A stretch of 64,000 nt of DNA from Methylotuvimicrobium sp018830325 (GCF_044788715.1 NZ_CP173170.1:3658001-3722000), one strand, 5' to 3'; positions 53,767-63,828 are shown, counted from the first letter of the stretch. The notes: generated from the sequence alone by a model not told the origin. Translations and numbers: made by a program.

Positions 53767-54394
53767 CTTGAGGACAGCAATCACGACGACTGCTTCTCAA
53801 ACTCAAGGATATGCAAGGATTATAGCATCAACTGTTTTTAGTAAATAACAACGATATTCCGCTATGAAGGGTATTTACCACTTTACAGAAAGATGAGGAT
53901 TAGGGGTATTTTGTAGATATTTGAAGACTTGAGAATAACTGATTACATATAAGCTACGGCATTTTGGGGTTCGAATAGGCTTAACCTTATACAAAATGAT
54001 GATACATATTGTGTTCGGAAATTTGATATGACTATTCCAGGGTAGTCGCTATTTTTGCGAAAGATTTATCCGGACATCCTGCTTGTAAAATCAGCAAAAA
54101 TTACGCGACTCGCTGCTATTGCCTTCGGCCCCCCGATTCCTCCCAGCGTTCGTACCACTACACCACATCCTCGTAAACTCGATACGGATCCGTAGCACTC
54201 TCGCAGATGGCTTGACGCCGGCTCGTAATGCCTTGTATTTATTTTGCCTCCGTCTGCGCTATTCGCACAGATTTCAGCAAAACACTCGGTGCTCCGGCTA
54301 TCGGTGACTAAAAATGTTCATTTCGCTAGCCCCGTTTCCAAGATTTTCGGCGTAAGACAGTTTCATCGCTCTTTCATGAGATCTTAATTCGCAT
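53767..54394. other. Intergenic DNA, no gene seen
   Basis: About 630 bp of non-coding DNA. A stretch around 54115-54170 (CGTACCACTACACCACATCC) recalls a tRNA D-arm on the minus strand but does not fold into a full tRNA. Confidence 0.4.
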
Positions 54395-56587
54395 TTATGG
54401 AGCCAAATAATTTTCGAACGGTAATAGCGGCGACATGTTGCCTTCTGCCCCTACCGCTTCGATCAGTAAAAACTCATCTTGCGCTAAATTGGGCGACAAG
54501 GTGTGCCCGTCGTTGACTGCGAAATTATCGCCGACATGACCGTGCGGTATTTTTATCTCGGGATGATCGAACGGAGCTTTTTCATACCTAACCCGGTCAT
54601 CGGTCAATGTTTTTAAGAAAGCAACGAGATCAGCACGATTTTGCTCGGAAAACTGGAGATTCGCGAGTGGAAATACTTTGTCGATTTGTTTGGCGTGATG
54701 ATGAAAGTTACCTCCACGCGTATAAAATTCGATCACTTCTTCCAAAGCTGCCATGCTGCCGTTATGCATATATGGGCCCGTCAATTCAACATTATGAAGG
54801 CTAGGAATTTTAAATGCTCCCTTTACAGCGGCAACCATTTTTACAGTATCCGTTTTACTTAATTCGGCTTGAGCTGCTTCTGGAGATGGTAAATAAGCAT
54901 GTGCCAACGGAAGAAAACAATCCTCAGTCGATTGCGGTTGCGGTACCACACCATCGAGCGGTGTAAAAAGACTGGTTAGATAAGGGGGAATAGAGTTCAT
55001 CGCAAGCGGCAATTGAAAGTCACATGCGCGGCTTAATTTAACTACATTATCAACGACTGCTTCTTCGTTTCCGGCCAAATGCTGCATATACTGCAAACTG
55101 AACGATAATGGGTGTCCGAATATATCAACACCGCCGACACCGACATCACTATTTTCTTCGGCAACGCCCGTTGAAGCAAATCCACTATCGAAAAATGCTG
55201 CAGAAGTGGTAATCAGAATACGATTAACAACATTTTTTGATGCGCTCATATGAAACGCAACGTCTCCGAACACTTCAGGATGCGCTTTATTCAACTCAGC
55301 ATTCGAATTTATTGCCGCCGCGGTAAAGTTTGGACCTATATGACAGAGATTGCATTCGCTTTCTCTAAACAAATCCAAGCCTCTTCGCTCGGAGGCGGTC
55401 AAATCAATAGGTTGTTGATTGCTATCTCTAGCACTTAGATCAAAAGGCGATTCATCCGAAATCAACGTGGATTGATAAAGCTGCAGGGCCAATCCAAAAA
55501 ACATTGCGAAATTCGCTTCCATCTGATCATAAGGCAATTCACCAGAAGGACCGCCAAATTTGCCTCGCCGAGTATATGACCAATATTTATTGTTAAAAGA
55601 CTGTTTAATTAAATTCGAATACGTTGTATTCAGCCCATTTTTTAAATTACCGGGTTTACTAAAACTCAGACCACCCAAAACACTGTCGTTCCAATGGACT
55701 TTTTGACTTTCTAAAGGCCGACGCGCTAACAATTTCCTTCCGACATCCATCATCGTTCGGTTTCTACAGCCCATTTCCGTATCGCTAAGGGGAGGAACCA
55801 CTGCCAGTGATGCCAACGAAGAATTGATTAAATGTAACCTTTGTTTGGCAACATTGCGAGTATTGATTTTTACCCAAACACCTGCATCAGGATCACGATC
55901 TCCCCATGAACTACTTCCATTGAAAACATTATTTGCGCGTCCATCCCAAAAATTTCGATGATTGAAAACCGAATTAATCACAGTTGGCGTATTGCGGGGT
56001 TCGACTCTACGGGTATTGGTTCCATTGACATGAAAAACCGGGTCCGCATCGCGGTCACATGCATCATTTGCATTACCTGTTCGACTGGTATTGATAAATT
56101 CGCCACTAAAAGTCCCTGATGACGAAACCACATCGTCAGAATTAAATGATACCGGTGATGCATGACTCAAAGGATTGAATCGGCGATGAAAAGGGAAATC
56201 GCGGCGACTAAGAGTATAATTGGGCCCCATTTCATCATTGGATGATGACAGATCGAATGCTTGTTCTTCTAATAGTTTGGACTTAGCCCCCGGATTCAAT
56301 TGATTTTTGACACGACGATCGGCACCGGCGTGAAAATGGCATGAACCGCAAGCCATTCCATCACTTCCGACATTCGTATCCCAAAACAATGCTTTTCCAA
56401 GCGCGATGGCTGCATTTTTGTTAACTACAATTGGCTCGGCACCATCCAGTAAGCCCGGTACTTCAGGCACTTGCAAATGCTTGAGACTAATCGGCATGGG
56501 ACCTACGCCTGTCGCAGAGACAGAATGGCTTATCATTAAAGCAACCAACCCCAAAACATAAAAATAAACATGACGAAAACTTGTCAT
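54395..56587 (-). CDS. Di-heme cytochrome c peroxidase family protein, long form (copy 1)
   Basis: 730 residues with an N-terminal signal peptide (FYVLGLVALMISHSVSA). Heme sites are CGSCHFHAG (~80) and CNLCHIGP (~415). Typical CCP/MauG text follows: ITYGS-like RNTPTVINSVFNHRNFWDGR, TGPYMHNGSMAALEEVIEFY, LVAFLKTLTDDRVRYEKAPF. The length is about twice normal CCP, as in the surface-associated peroxidase of Methylococcus. It would reduce peroxide or oxidise a protein partner in the periplasm or on the surface. ~50% identical by eye to 61444-63633, mainly around the motifs. Confidence 0.88.
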   Translation of the reverse strand: MTSFRHVYFYVLGLVALMISHSVSATGVGPMPISLKHLQVPEVPGLLDGAEPIVVNKNAAIALGKALFWDTNVGSDGMACGSCHFHAGADRRVKNQLNPGAKSKLLEEQAFDLSSSNDEMGPNYTLSRRDFPFHRRFNPLSHASPVSFNSDDVVSSSGTFSGEFINTSRTGNANDACDRDADPVFHVNGTNTRRVEPRNTPTVINSVFNHRNFWDGRANNVFNGSSSWGDRDPDAGVWVKINTRNVAKQRLHLINSSLASLAVVPPLSDTEMGCRNRTMMDVGRKLLARRPLESQKVHWNDSVLGGLSFSKPGNLKNGLNTTYSNLIKQSFNNKYWSYTRRGKFGGPSGELPYDQMEANFAMFFGLALQLYQSTLISDESPFDLSARDSNQQPIDLTASERRGLDLFRESECNLCHIGPNFTAAAINSNAELNKAHPEVFGDVAFHMSASKNVVNRILITTSAAFFDSGFASTGVAEENSDVGVGGVDIFGHPLSFSLQYMQHLAGNEEAVVDNVVKLSRACDFQLPLAMNSIPPYLTSLFTPLDGVVPQPQSTEDCFLPLAHAYLPSPEAAQAELSKTDTVKMVAAVKGAFKIPSLHNVELTGPYMHNGSMAALEEVIEFYTRGGNFHHHAKQIDKVFPLANLQFSEQNRADLVAFLKTLTDDRVRYEKAPFDHPEIKIPHGHVGDNFAVNDGHTLSPNLAQDEFLLIEAVGAEGNMSPLLPFENYLAP

Positions 56588-56779
56588 CTATCAACTCCGA
56601 AGGTTCATTTATTAAAATCCTTCATTATTTTGATTTTAAAAAAATTTAATCTTGACCAGTCATGCTTAAAAAGTAGATTTCTTTAGCAACCTTATATTCA
56701 ATCCAAGCTCAGTCAATCGCAAACATAGCCAAAGTAAATTGCGCTTCCGTGCGCTTCGATATCTCCTTGAAACTTCTCT

Positions 56780-57646
56780 TTATGCTTGAGCTTTTCTTCG
56801 TGCGCCTCCTATCAAACCGACCAATGCAGTGCCGAACAACCAAACAGCTGCTGGTACCGGAACACTGGATACGGCCATAGTCATCGGCGAACCACCCAAT
56901 GCACCATCAGCGCCCCCTACATAGATCGCATACCAACCTGCAGCCAGATCATTTAACATCAAACTGGCAGACTCGCCCGCTACAATAGAACCACTCACCA
57001 AACCATTGCCGTCATAAGCGCCAATTTGCAACTCCGCGCCCCAGGCTGTTGTCCCGGAAGCGGGACCTGAATTCGCGTACCCCATTGTTTCTAATGCTCC
57101 GTTAGCACTGTTGCCGACTGTTTTGTTGTCAACACCATAAGCTGGAGTCGTAATACTGTCATCGGTCATCCAATAGGTTCCGTAAGTTCCAATCGCTCCG
57201 ACTTGATTGAAAGAATGCGGAACACCTTGTGGACCGCTAGCGATACCAGGCACTTCACCGGTCCCACCTGTCCCACCGTCAAACTCACCATCAGTCCGCC
57301 ACACCGTAAAGCCCGGCGACATATCACCAGCATTGACTGCTGTAACGGAAACCGTAGTTGTTGCGGATTCTGTCAAATAAAATGTAAACCATTTGTTACC
57401 TGCATGAGCCCATGCAGCATTACCCAATGCAGCGTTACTCGCGTAACCATTTACGCTAGTTGTAAAGGCGTTGGTTGCAATAGAGCCGCCTGCACTTGAA
57501 ATCACATTGCCGCCGACCCAGAACGAATTACCTTGACCAGACCCATTGGGATTGACAGCGCCGGCTGCCATCGCGGCGCCGCTAGTCAATGCCAAAGCCG
57601 CTACGACCAATGTAGACTTGAACACAGATTGTACAGATATATTCAT
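56780..57646 (-). CDS. Exported protein with PEP-CTERM-type sorting tail
   Basis: 288 residues: signal peptide (STLVVAALALTSGAAMA) and a glycine-, asparagine- and threonine-rich body with one low-complexity start (NPNGSGQGNSFWVGGN). The sorting tail reads VPVPAAVWLFGTALVGLIGG then ARRKAQA, i.e. a VPxPAA motif, hydrophobic helix and Arg cluster. Exosortase processing is expected at the PAA motif. A c-di-GMP-I riboswitch-like leader lies ~200 bp upstream (57849-57913), so expression may follow the biofilm signal. Confidence 0.78.
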   Translation of the reverse strand: MNISVQSVFKSTLVVAALALTSGAAMAAGAVNPNGSGQGNSFWVGGNVISSAGGSIATNAFTTSVNGYASNAALGNAAWAHAGNKWFTFYLTESATTTVSVTAVNAGDMSPGFTVWRTDGEFDGGTGGTGEVPGIASGPQGVPHSFNQVGAIGTYGTYWMTDDSITTPAYGVDNKTVGNSANGALETMGYANSGPASGTTAWGAELQIGAYDGNGLVSGSIVAGESASLMLNDLAAGWYAIYVGGADGALGGSPMTMAVSSVPVPAAVWLFGTALVGLIGGARRKAQA

Positions 57647-57848
57647 TATTTAATTTCCCAAACCACATCACGTTTTTTTTAACCGGGTGTGGTAGATTTA
57701 AGTTGTCGTTAAATTTTGGAATTGTCTGATGTTTTTAGGCTGTCCGCCGAAATAAACAACTCCAGTTTAGCGAGCTTGTTTTGCGGGACGGCCGTATCGA
57801 TAACCCCATTATCGATATGCTTTCCTGCTCTCCCTAAAGCTCCTAGGA

Positions 57849-57913
57849 GGCAACCCGGCTGTCTGAATCAGACCCGCGGCTTTCCGACCCCGCCTTGCGA
57901 CGAGTGTGGCAAC
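57849..57913 (-). ncRNA. Probable c-di-GMP-I (GEMM) riboswitch
   Basis: Minus strand: GTTGCCACACTCGTCGCAAG, GCGGGGTCGGAAAGCCGCGG, then GTCTGATTCAGACAGCCGGG, TTGCC. This matches the family pattern of a GCAA-loop stem, a (A/C)GCAAAGCC-like linker, a CGGGTCT..AGAC stem and a GCCGGGTTGCC end. The linker GGTCGGAAAGCC differs from the canonical GACGCAAAGCC. An AT hairpin (ATCGATAA ... TTATCGAT) follows before the gene at 57646. Confidence 0.6.
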
Positions 57914-58159
57914 TTACCATAGCTACAAAAATGCAACTTTTTAAGTTAAGCAAAATACGAGCCACACTGCATATGAAGATAAATTTTCCTAGACTTAAGT
58001 CGAAACGAACTTTGATGCGTTTTTATTACTTTGTTTTAGCTAGCTTTTTATTATTTAAAAGCCAGCCGAAACGCTTTAGGTTTACGGTTTGCAGTTGCGG
58101 CTTCGATAATCAAACCCCCGATAACCATGTTAAAAACACGTGACTAGACACAAAAGTGC

Positions 58160-58169
58160 GTGATATCAC
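58160..58169. promoter_or_regulatory. GTGATATCAC palindrome
   Basis: A 10-bp perfect palindrome in the 1.5-kb gene-free gap between divergent exported-protein genes. It shares its core with 58647-58678. Confidence 0.4.
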
Positions 58170-59200
58170 ACACTCTCCTATCGATGTTTCACTTTCCCGA
58201 TCTTGCTTGCGGCACTGATATTTTTAAAAATGAGGAGAGCGGCTAAATTACTCGGATAATGCGCTTAATAAACCTTTCATTACGCAAATGCGAAGTAATT
58301 GATGTAAAGAAGAAAAAACTAACCTGCCTCAGGGTAAACGCATTAAAATAAATGCCATATCAATATGTTATGACTATTCAACCTAAGCTTGCAGAACATT
58401 TTATTTGTTAGTTTTTATTTTGTGGCACTAATAACTACTATGAAATTACTAAAAACACTACGCATTATAACCATTTGATTTTATATTCTATTTTAATGCG
58501 TTTATCCTGCAGCCCCCCCAGCCCCCTTTTTTGTTCTTTTGTTTTATATTTGGATACCTTACGAGAATAACGCCAGAATTAATCCCTAATCATCAATGCC
58601 GTTTCGATTTTGGCTGAAGCCTATCTTTAATCAAGTTGGTTTATGTGTGATATGACACAGTACATTGAGTCATATCACCTATCGACAACCAAGCCTACCC
58701 TATCGATCAACCAGTCTCTCGCTAAATTTAAGCAAGGGACTACTTAACCGGAATACCCTCCAAAACGACCTGCGTATAGCTAATATAAATCAATAAGATA
58801 GAGCCGCACTATTATAATGACTCGTAAAAAGAATTAATCCTATTTAGAGCAGCCTAAATGGTAAAGATGGCATTTTTTTTGCTTTTTAACTAACGGTAGT
58901 TAATTTCGGCAGAGGATACAATCTCGAGCGACTTAAGGTAAGCCTCACATTTATTGAATGTCCCTTAAATACCTATGCATCTTGGTATAAGCCTTTAGAC
59001 AAATCGTTACCCCGATAATCAAATGAAAGACCTCAAAAAGATGCGTATTTACCCAGAACCACTTGGCAGCCCCTCCCTACAAGGGCCGGAAACAATACAA
59101 CCAATCTTACTAAAACATACCTTTGCGCATTATGTTTCGACAGCGGCCTATGAAAACGTTACCGAAATTTAAAATGCAAAAATATTTAACTAAACAAGGA
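58170..59200. promoter_or_regulatory. Long gene-free divergent intergenic region with inverted repeat at 58647-58678
   Basis: GTGATATGAC at 58647 pairs exactly with GTCATATCAC ending at 58678 (12-bp spacer). No gene, tRNA or repeat family was recognised in the rest. The AT content is high, so promoters for the gene at 59210 probably lie here. Confidence 0.45.
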
Positions 59201-59209
59201 GTTCAATCG

Positions 59210-60082
59210 ATGAAAAAAAAACCATTAGCTAAAGCAGTTGCTATGGCCGTTACCAGCGCAGCAATGACTGTTGGCGCCATGCCGAATGCCTCTGCTCATG
59301 TTATGTACAACACTTACATAGCCTCATCCGGTACCGATGGATGGACCCGAGTAGACGGTTCCGGAAATTCCGGCGCACAGGTCCCTTGGGTCGGCACAAC
59401 GGGCGGCGAAAGCCCATTCGGCTATGTCGGTAAACAGGCGATGAACTGGGCGGTAGCCATTCACTCAGCCAATGAAAGCCATGAGGTTTCACAGGCACAT
59501 GCCCTTTCGGTTTACGGCGCTAACGTTGATATAGATACCGCTGACGGCGCCTGGGGCTCCTGGCCCGTTAACGAGTCTAACCCGGGGTTTACGCAAGGTT
59601 GGGCGCATCACACGGATTACGGATTATTGAAATCTCATGTAACCGCCGTGATCACTCTTAGCCCTGAATCGTTAGGCCCTTTGATCAATAACTTCGGAAT
59701 AAGCGTATTTAAAGGAATGGATGATGGAACGGCCGGCTATAGCCGTCATGCCGCATGGAATATCGGCTATATATCCGGCGCCTATGAAGACCCTGCCAAA
59801 GAGAACAACCCTCACGGAACGAACAACGTTATTTATGAAACACATTCCGATTCCGGAGATATCACCTTTACCGCATTAGCTGGGCAAATTTATTCGATCT
59901 ATTTAGGTGGTAATGTGGTCAATGGACAAAATTTCGGTCCTGTAGAAAATTATCAGTTAACCATTAGCGCATCACCGGTGCCAATTCCCGCAGCAGCCTG
60001 GTTACTGGGCAGTGGTTTAATCGGTTTGGTCTCTTTCAGCCGAAAAAGAAACCGTATAAGTCCGGAATCCGCCTGTCATTAA
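59210..60082 (+). CDS. Exported protein with VPIPAA sorting tail and predicted N-terminal His
   Basis: The start is ATG 59210 (MKKKPLAKAVAMAVTSAAMT), with SD AAGGAG 8 bp upstream; the ATG at 59123 adds 29 unlikely residues. 290 residues. The signal peptide ends MPNASA, so the mature protein would start HVMYNTYIASSG. The body has eleven-odd further His (WAHHTDYGLLKSH, NESHEVSQAHALS, YSRHAAWN). The tail reads VPIPAAAWLLGSGLIGLVSF then SRKRNR. It may be surface-anchored and metal-binding; no family is named. Confidence 0.75.
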   Translation: MKKKPLAKAVAMAVTSAAMTVGAMPNASAHVMYNTYIASSGTDGWTRVDGSGNSGAQVPWVGTTGGESPFGYVGKQAMNWAVAIHSANESHEVSQAHALSVYGANVDIDTADGAWGSWPVNESNPGFTQGWAHHTDYGLLKSHVTAVITLSPESLGPLINNFGISVFKGMDDGTAGYSRHAAWNIGYISGAYEDPAKENNPHGTNNVIYETHSDSGDITFTALAGQIYSIYLGGNVVNGQNFGPVENYQLTISASPVPIPAAAWLLGSGLIGLVSFSRKRNRISPESACH

Positions 60083-60143
60083 TTACTTCCGAAGCGGGTT
60101 GGGGTTTATATAGAGGTAATAACGCGTCATTCCTCCAGGGATT

Positions 60144-60206
60144 CACTCCGGGCTATCCTGCCTGGAGCCCTTCGGGTAAATGCAAATCCGTTCCATACGG
60201 ATTTGT
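60144..60206. repeat. 63-bp double-hairpin repeat
   Basis: One copy of the unit tandemly duplicated at 52516-52641, with one base different. Confidence 0.75.
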
Positions 60207-60327
60207 GGCGGAATCCAGCTGCCATGGACGGCAAGCTTACCTGACTTCCAGTTTCTCACACCCCCGCAGGAAACCACTCCTTAAGCCGAGCCAAGATCGG
60301 TATGCATTCTCACGCAGGAGCGCTCGC

Positions 60328-60588
60328 CGTTATACATAAGTCGTAGATACCGTCTTGCCAGCTTGGCGAATGTGACCTCGATACCCTTTATTGTTGATTA
60401 ACGTACCCGGCTTCGAAATCGCGACGAAGGCGTCGCTCCCACAAGGGGCCGAATGCTCTGTGGGAGCGATCCCCAGATCGCGATTTCGAAGCCACTGATG
60501 TTCAATATCCGCAGATTTATCAAACAACACCGTTCCCAGGTATACGATGACCTCTGTTTAGCAAATGTACCCATATTTGTGTATAACG
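60328..60588. mobile_element. R3 MITE-like element
   Basis: Ends CGTTATACATAAGT and ATTTGTGTATAACG; ~261 bp; interior hairpins as in other R3 copies. Confidence 0.75.
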
Positions 60589-60628
60589 ATGAGCGCAGGA
60601 GCGTGGGAACGAGGAAAAGCGATAGATA

Positions 60629-61345
60629 CTAACAATCGGCTTGTTTTCTGAGACCGTTAGCAACTAACCCGAACAATGCAGAACCGAACAACCAAATAGC
60701 GGCCGGTAACGGAACGGCAGATGCTGTTCCGAATTGATTAACATCCGCCAAAATCAACTGGTCTTCAAATGCTCCAAGCGTAAATAAAAACTTATGCGAC
60801 CCCGTCAATTGATCGGTCCCTGTTTCAAACACGGAAAGATCCTCAAAAAAATACTCATTAGTCAATTCTTCCCCATAATCCAGGAACATTTCAGCAAATA
60901 CATCTTCGCCAACCGTATTAACCGACAGGTCATAAGCAAAATCGACATCGATAGCGAAGCTATCATTCGAAGCATTGATAAACTCCAAGTCGAAGAAAAC
61001 CAAATAATTCGAGGTTACATCACCATTACCGACGGAGCCGCTCAATGAAAATGTTTTGGAAAATACATTACCCTCGACCGGGCCATAGTAACTATCGGAA
61101 TGATTAATTGAACTTGTTCCATTGCCCGTATATTCCGTGTAAGTTTGGGAATCTTCCAATTCAAACGATCCGTTGACCGTCAAACCGGTAAGATCGCCCG
61201 GATTGTCGAGATTGACAATACTATTGATAGTATAGGTAAGCGTAGCGCTACTCTCAAAACTGCTAACCGCATGAGCGGTTGACGCATTCGCCATAAGAAA
61301 GAAAGAAGCAATTGATAAGATTGATAAACTTTTAATCGATTTCAT
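60629..61345 (-). CDS. Exported protein with PEP-CTERM-type sorting tail
   Basis: 238 residues. The signal peptide is SLSILSIASFFLMANASTAHA. A short beta-rich body (Ser/Thr/Asp/Gly) of unknown fold follows, and the tail is AVPLPAAIWLFGSALFGLVA then NGLRKQADC. It lies 98 bp upstream of the start-distal end of the second peroxidase. Same strand as both neighbours. Confidence 0.75.
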   Translation of the reverse strand: MKSIKSLSILSIASFFLMANASTAHAVSSFESSATLTYTINSIVNLDNPGDLTGLTVNGSFELEDSQTYTEYTGNGTSSINHSDSYYGPVEGNVFSKTFSLSGSVGNGDVTSNYLVFFDLEFINASNDSFAIDVDFAYDLSVNTVGEDVFAEMFLDYGEELTNEYFFEDLSVFETGTDQLTGSHKFLFTLGAFEDQLILADVNQFGTASAVPLPAAIWLFGSALFGLVANGLRKQADC

Positions 61346-61443
61346 TTCTAAACATCCAAAACTCTATGAGCATAAAACTCAATACATAAAATTCATTAGC
61401 AGCGGCATTGCCCTAACCGAAGAACAATACCGCCCTACCCACA

Positions 61444-63633
61444 TTAATCGTCGAGCAACGCTTCAAACGGAAGGAGCGGCTCAATTGAACCGTTGGCACC
61501 GACCGCCGGAATTACCAGAAACTCATCCTTGGCCCATTCAGCATGTAATGGATGCCCAGCCGTAACAAAATCCCTATCCCCGACATGACCATTTGGAATC
61601 ATGATCTCGGGATGATCAAACGGAGCTTGTTCGTATCGCACTCTTTCGTCGGTAAATGTTTTCAATAACGCAATCAGATCTTCTCGGGCCTGGACATTGT
61701 TAGCCAAAGGAAGCGCAACTTGCAAACCGTGCAATTGAGGGTTGTCGAAGTTACCGCCCCTAGCATAAAACTCCACAACCTCTTTCAACGTTGCCATACT
61801 ACCGTTGTGCATGTAAGGTCCGGTTAACTCAATATTTCGCAGAGTCGGCACCTTAAACGCAGCCTTAGTTGCCAGACCCAATTTAGGTCCGTTTTTATGA
61901 GCCTGAGCCGCTTGAACCGTAGGAATATAATTCCTTGTTTCTATTAAACAACCTTCAGTTCCGTTCGGATCCGGAATCAAACCGTCCAGCGTAGTAAACA
62001 TATCTCCAAAGTTAATTGGGATATTCAATGACAACGGAGCAATAAAGTCACAAGCTCTATTGGTTGTTACTCCCTCATCCAAAACTTTATCCGTTTCACC
62101 GGCCAAATACTCTACATATTGAGCGGCAAGCGATAGCGGGTTACCAAAATCATCCAAACCGCCTACGCCAGGGTCGCCATCCGGGTCCGCAACACCGGTA
62201 TTAAAGTAACCGAAGTCCATCAGCTTAGGGCTACTTAGACCGCCTTGGGTCGTATCGCGAGTAACCGTGTTGCCGTATTTATTAATGCCGGCCGAGGCGG
62301 CGCCGCTAAAAGGCCCCATGCCGTTAGGTCCAAGTTTATCGATAATCATTGCATTGGTTACTACCGCCGCTGTCGACAATGTCGGGCCGGCATGACAAAG
62401 ATTGCAATGCGCCAACTCCATTACGGCAATACCTCGTTTAGCGGATTCACCAATACACTCGGCCAACGGCTCGAAAGTTGCCGGATCACGCGGACAGGTA
62501 TCGATGGGCGCCTGGTCGGAAATCAAAGTCGCCTGATAGAGCTGTAATGCAATACCGAAAAACATTGAAAAATTGGCTTCGGCTTGATCGTAAGCCTGCT
62601 GACCGGGCCGACCGCCAAATGGGCCGGTGCGTGAAAAAGACCAATATTTTTGGTTAAACGACTTTTTAACCATATCCTTATAGGTAGTATTGAGGCCGGG
62701 CTGCAGACTCTCCGGAGAACTCAACGTCAAATTAAGCGGCGCAAAAACGCTATCTTCATGATGAACCTTTTGGTACTGCAAAGGCTTTCTTGACAACAAT
62801 TTTCTGCCGATATCCGGCCATGTTCTATTACGGCAACTCATCTCTACTGAATTCAAAGGCGGCGCTATCGCCTGCGAAGCCAATGATGAATTTTCAAGGC
62901 TTAACCGCTGTTTTTTTACTTTTCTTGCACTAACCTTCACCCAAACACCGGCATCGGGGTCTCGATTTCCCCAAGGACTGCTACCATTGAAGATATCATT
63001 GGCACGACCGTCCCAGAAGTTTCTATGATTGAAAACCGCATTGATGACGGTAGGCGCATTTCTCGGCACGACGCGTCGGGTGCCGACATTGTTGACATGA
63101 AACACCGGATCGGCTTCTCGACTACATTCGTCGTTTATACCCCTCAACCTGGAAACGCCGGTAAACTCTCCGCTAAACGTACCGGACGATCCAACGACAT
63201 CGTCACTGCTAAAAGCTACACCACTATTACGATCGAAAGGGTTGTTAAACCGATGAAAGGGAAAATCATCCCGGTTCAATGTGTGATTAGCCCCGCCCAA
63301 ACCGGATGCAGTAACATTAAAAATTTGCCCTGACGGTTTACTGCTATTGTCGCCTGGGTTCAACTGATGCCTTACTCTGACATCCGCTCCGGCATGAAAA
63401 TGACAAGAACCGCAAGCCATGCCGTCACTGCCGACATTGACGTCCCAAAACAACGCCTTACCCAAAGCAATTGCCATGTCTTTATCAACGACTATCGGGT
63501 CGGGACCATCCACCAAACCAGGAACCGGAGGCACCGCCGCATCGGTCAACGGAGACGGGACCGGACCATGGGCAAAGGCTATTTGTGTCGCCACCAATAA
63601 ATAACCCGATATCAGTTTATTCATAAATCTCAT
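61444..63633 (-). CDS. Di-heme cytochrome c peroxidase family protein, long form (copy 2)
   Basis: 729 residues with a signal peptide (GYLLVATQIAFA, mature start H). CGSCHFHAG and CNLCHAGP mark two c-hemes. RNAPTVINAVFNHRNFWDGR, TGPYMHNGSMATLKEVVEFY and LIALLKTFTDERVRYEQAPF match copy 1 motif for motif. A diverged pair of this length is unusual. Both keep the full heme sites, so both should be active. The gap of 98 bp to the sortable-protein gene upstream in coordinates suggests shared expression (peroxidase transcribed first). Confidence 0.88.
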   Translation of the reverse strand: MRFMNKLISGYLLVATQIAFAHGPVPSPLTDAAVPPVPGLVDGPDPIVVDKDMAIALGKALFWDVNVGSDGMACGSCHFHAGADVRVRHQLNPGDNSSKPSGQIFNVTASGLGGANHTLNRDDFPFHRFNNPFDRNSGVAFSSDDVVGSSGTFSGEFTGVSRLRGINDECSREADPVFHVNNVGTRRVVPRNAPTVINAVFNHRNFWDGRANDIFNGSSPWGNRDPDAGVWVKVSARKVKKQRLSLENSSLASQAIAPPLNSVEMSCRNRTWPDIGRKLLSRKPLQYQKVHHEDSVFAPLNLTLSSPESLQPGLNTTYKDMVKKSFNQKYWSFSRTGPFGGRPGQQAYDQAEANFSMFFGIALQLYQATLISDQAPIDTCPRDPATFEPLAECIGESAKRGIAVMELAHCNLCHAGPTLSTAAVVTNAMIIDKLGPNGMGPFSGAASAGINKYGNTVTRDTTQGGLSSPKLMDFGYFNTGVADPDGDPGVGGLDDFGNPLSLAAQYVEYLAGETDKVLDEGVTTNRACDFIAPLSLNIPINFGDMFTTLDGLIPDPNGTEGCLIETRNYIPTVQAAQAHKNGPKLGLATKAAFKVPTLRNIELTGPYMHNGSMATLKEVVEFYARGGNFDNPQLHGLQVALPLANNVQAREDLIALLKTFTDERVRYEQAPFDHPEIMIPNGHVGDRDFVTAGHPLHAEWAKDEFLVIPAVGANGSIEPLLPFEALLDD

Positions 63634-63828
63634 TTAAAATTCACCGTTTTTATTATCCGTCAAATCTAAAAAAACTCGGCCCCCCGAAAATTTTCGAGAG
63701 ACTCGCTCAACATATTACCTGATTAGCAAGTTTCTTCAGTTAAAGCCCAAAGATCAGCATATCCCTAGCAGGACGGGGCTCACAAGCTATGCGCGTCAAG
63801 CTAAAAACGGCCAACCCACATCAAGCTT

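Noticed and set aside
54115..54170. tRNA-like stretch on the minus strand
   Set aside because: D-arm-like text only; no anticodon stem or T-arm with GTTCGA at the right distance.
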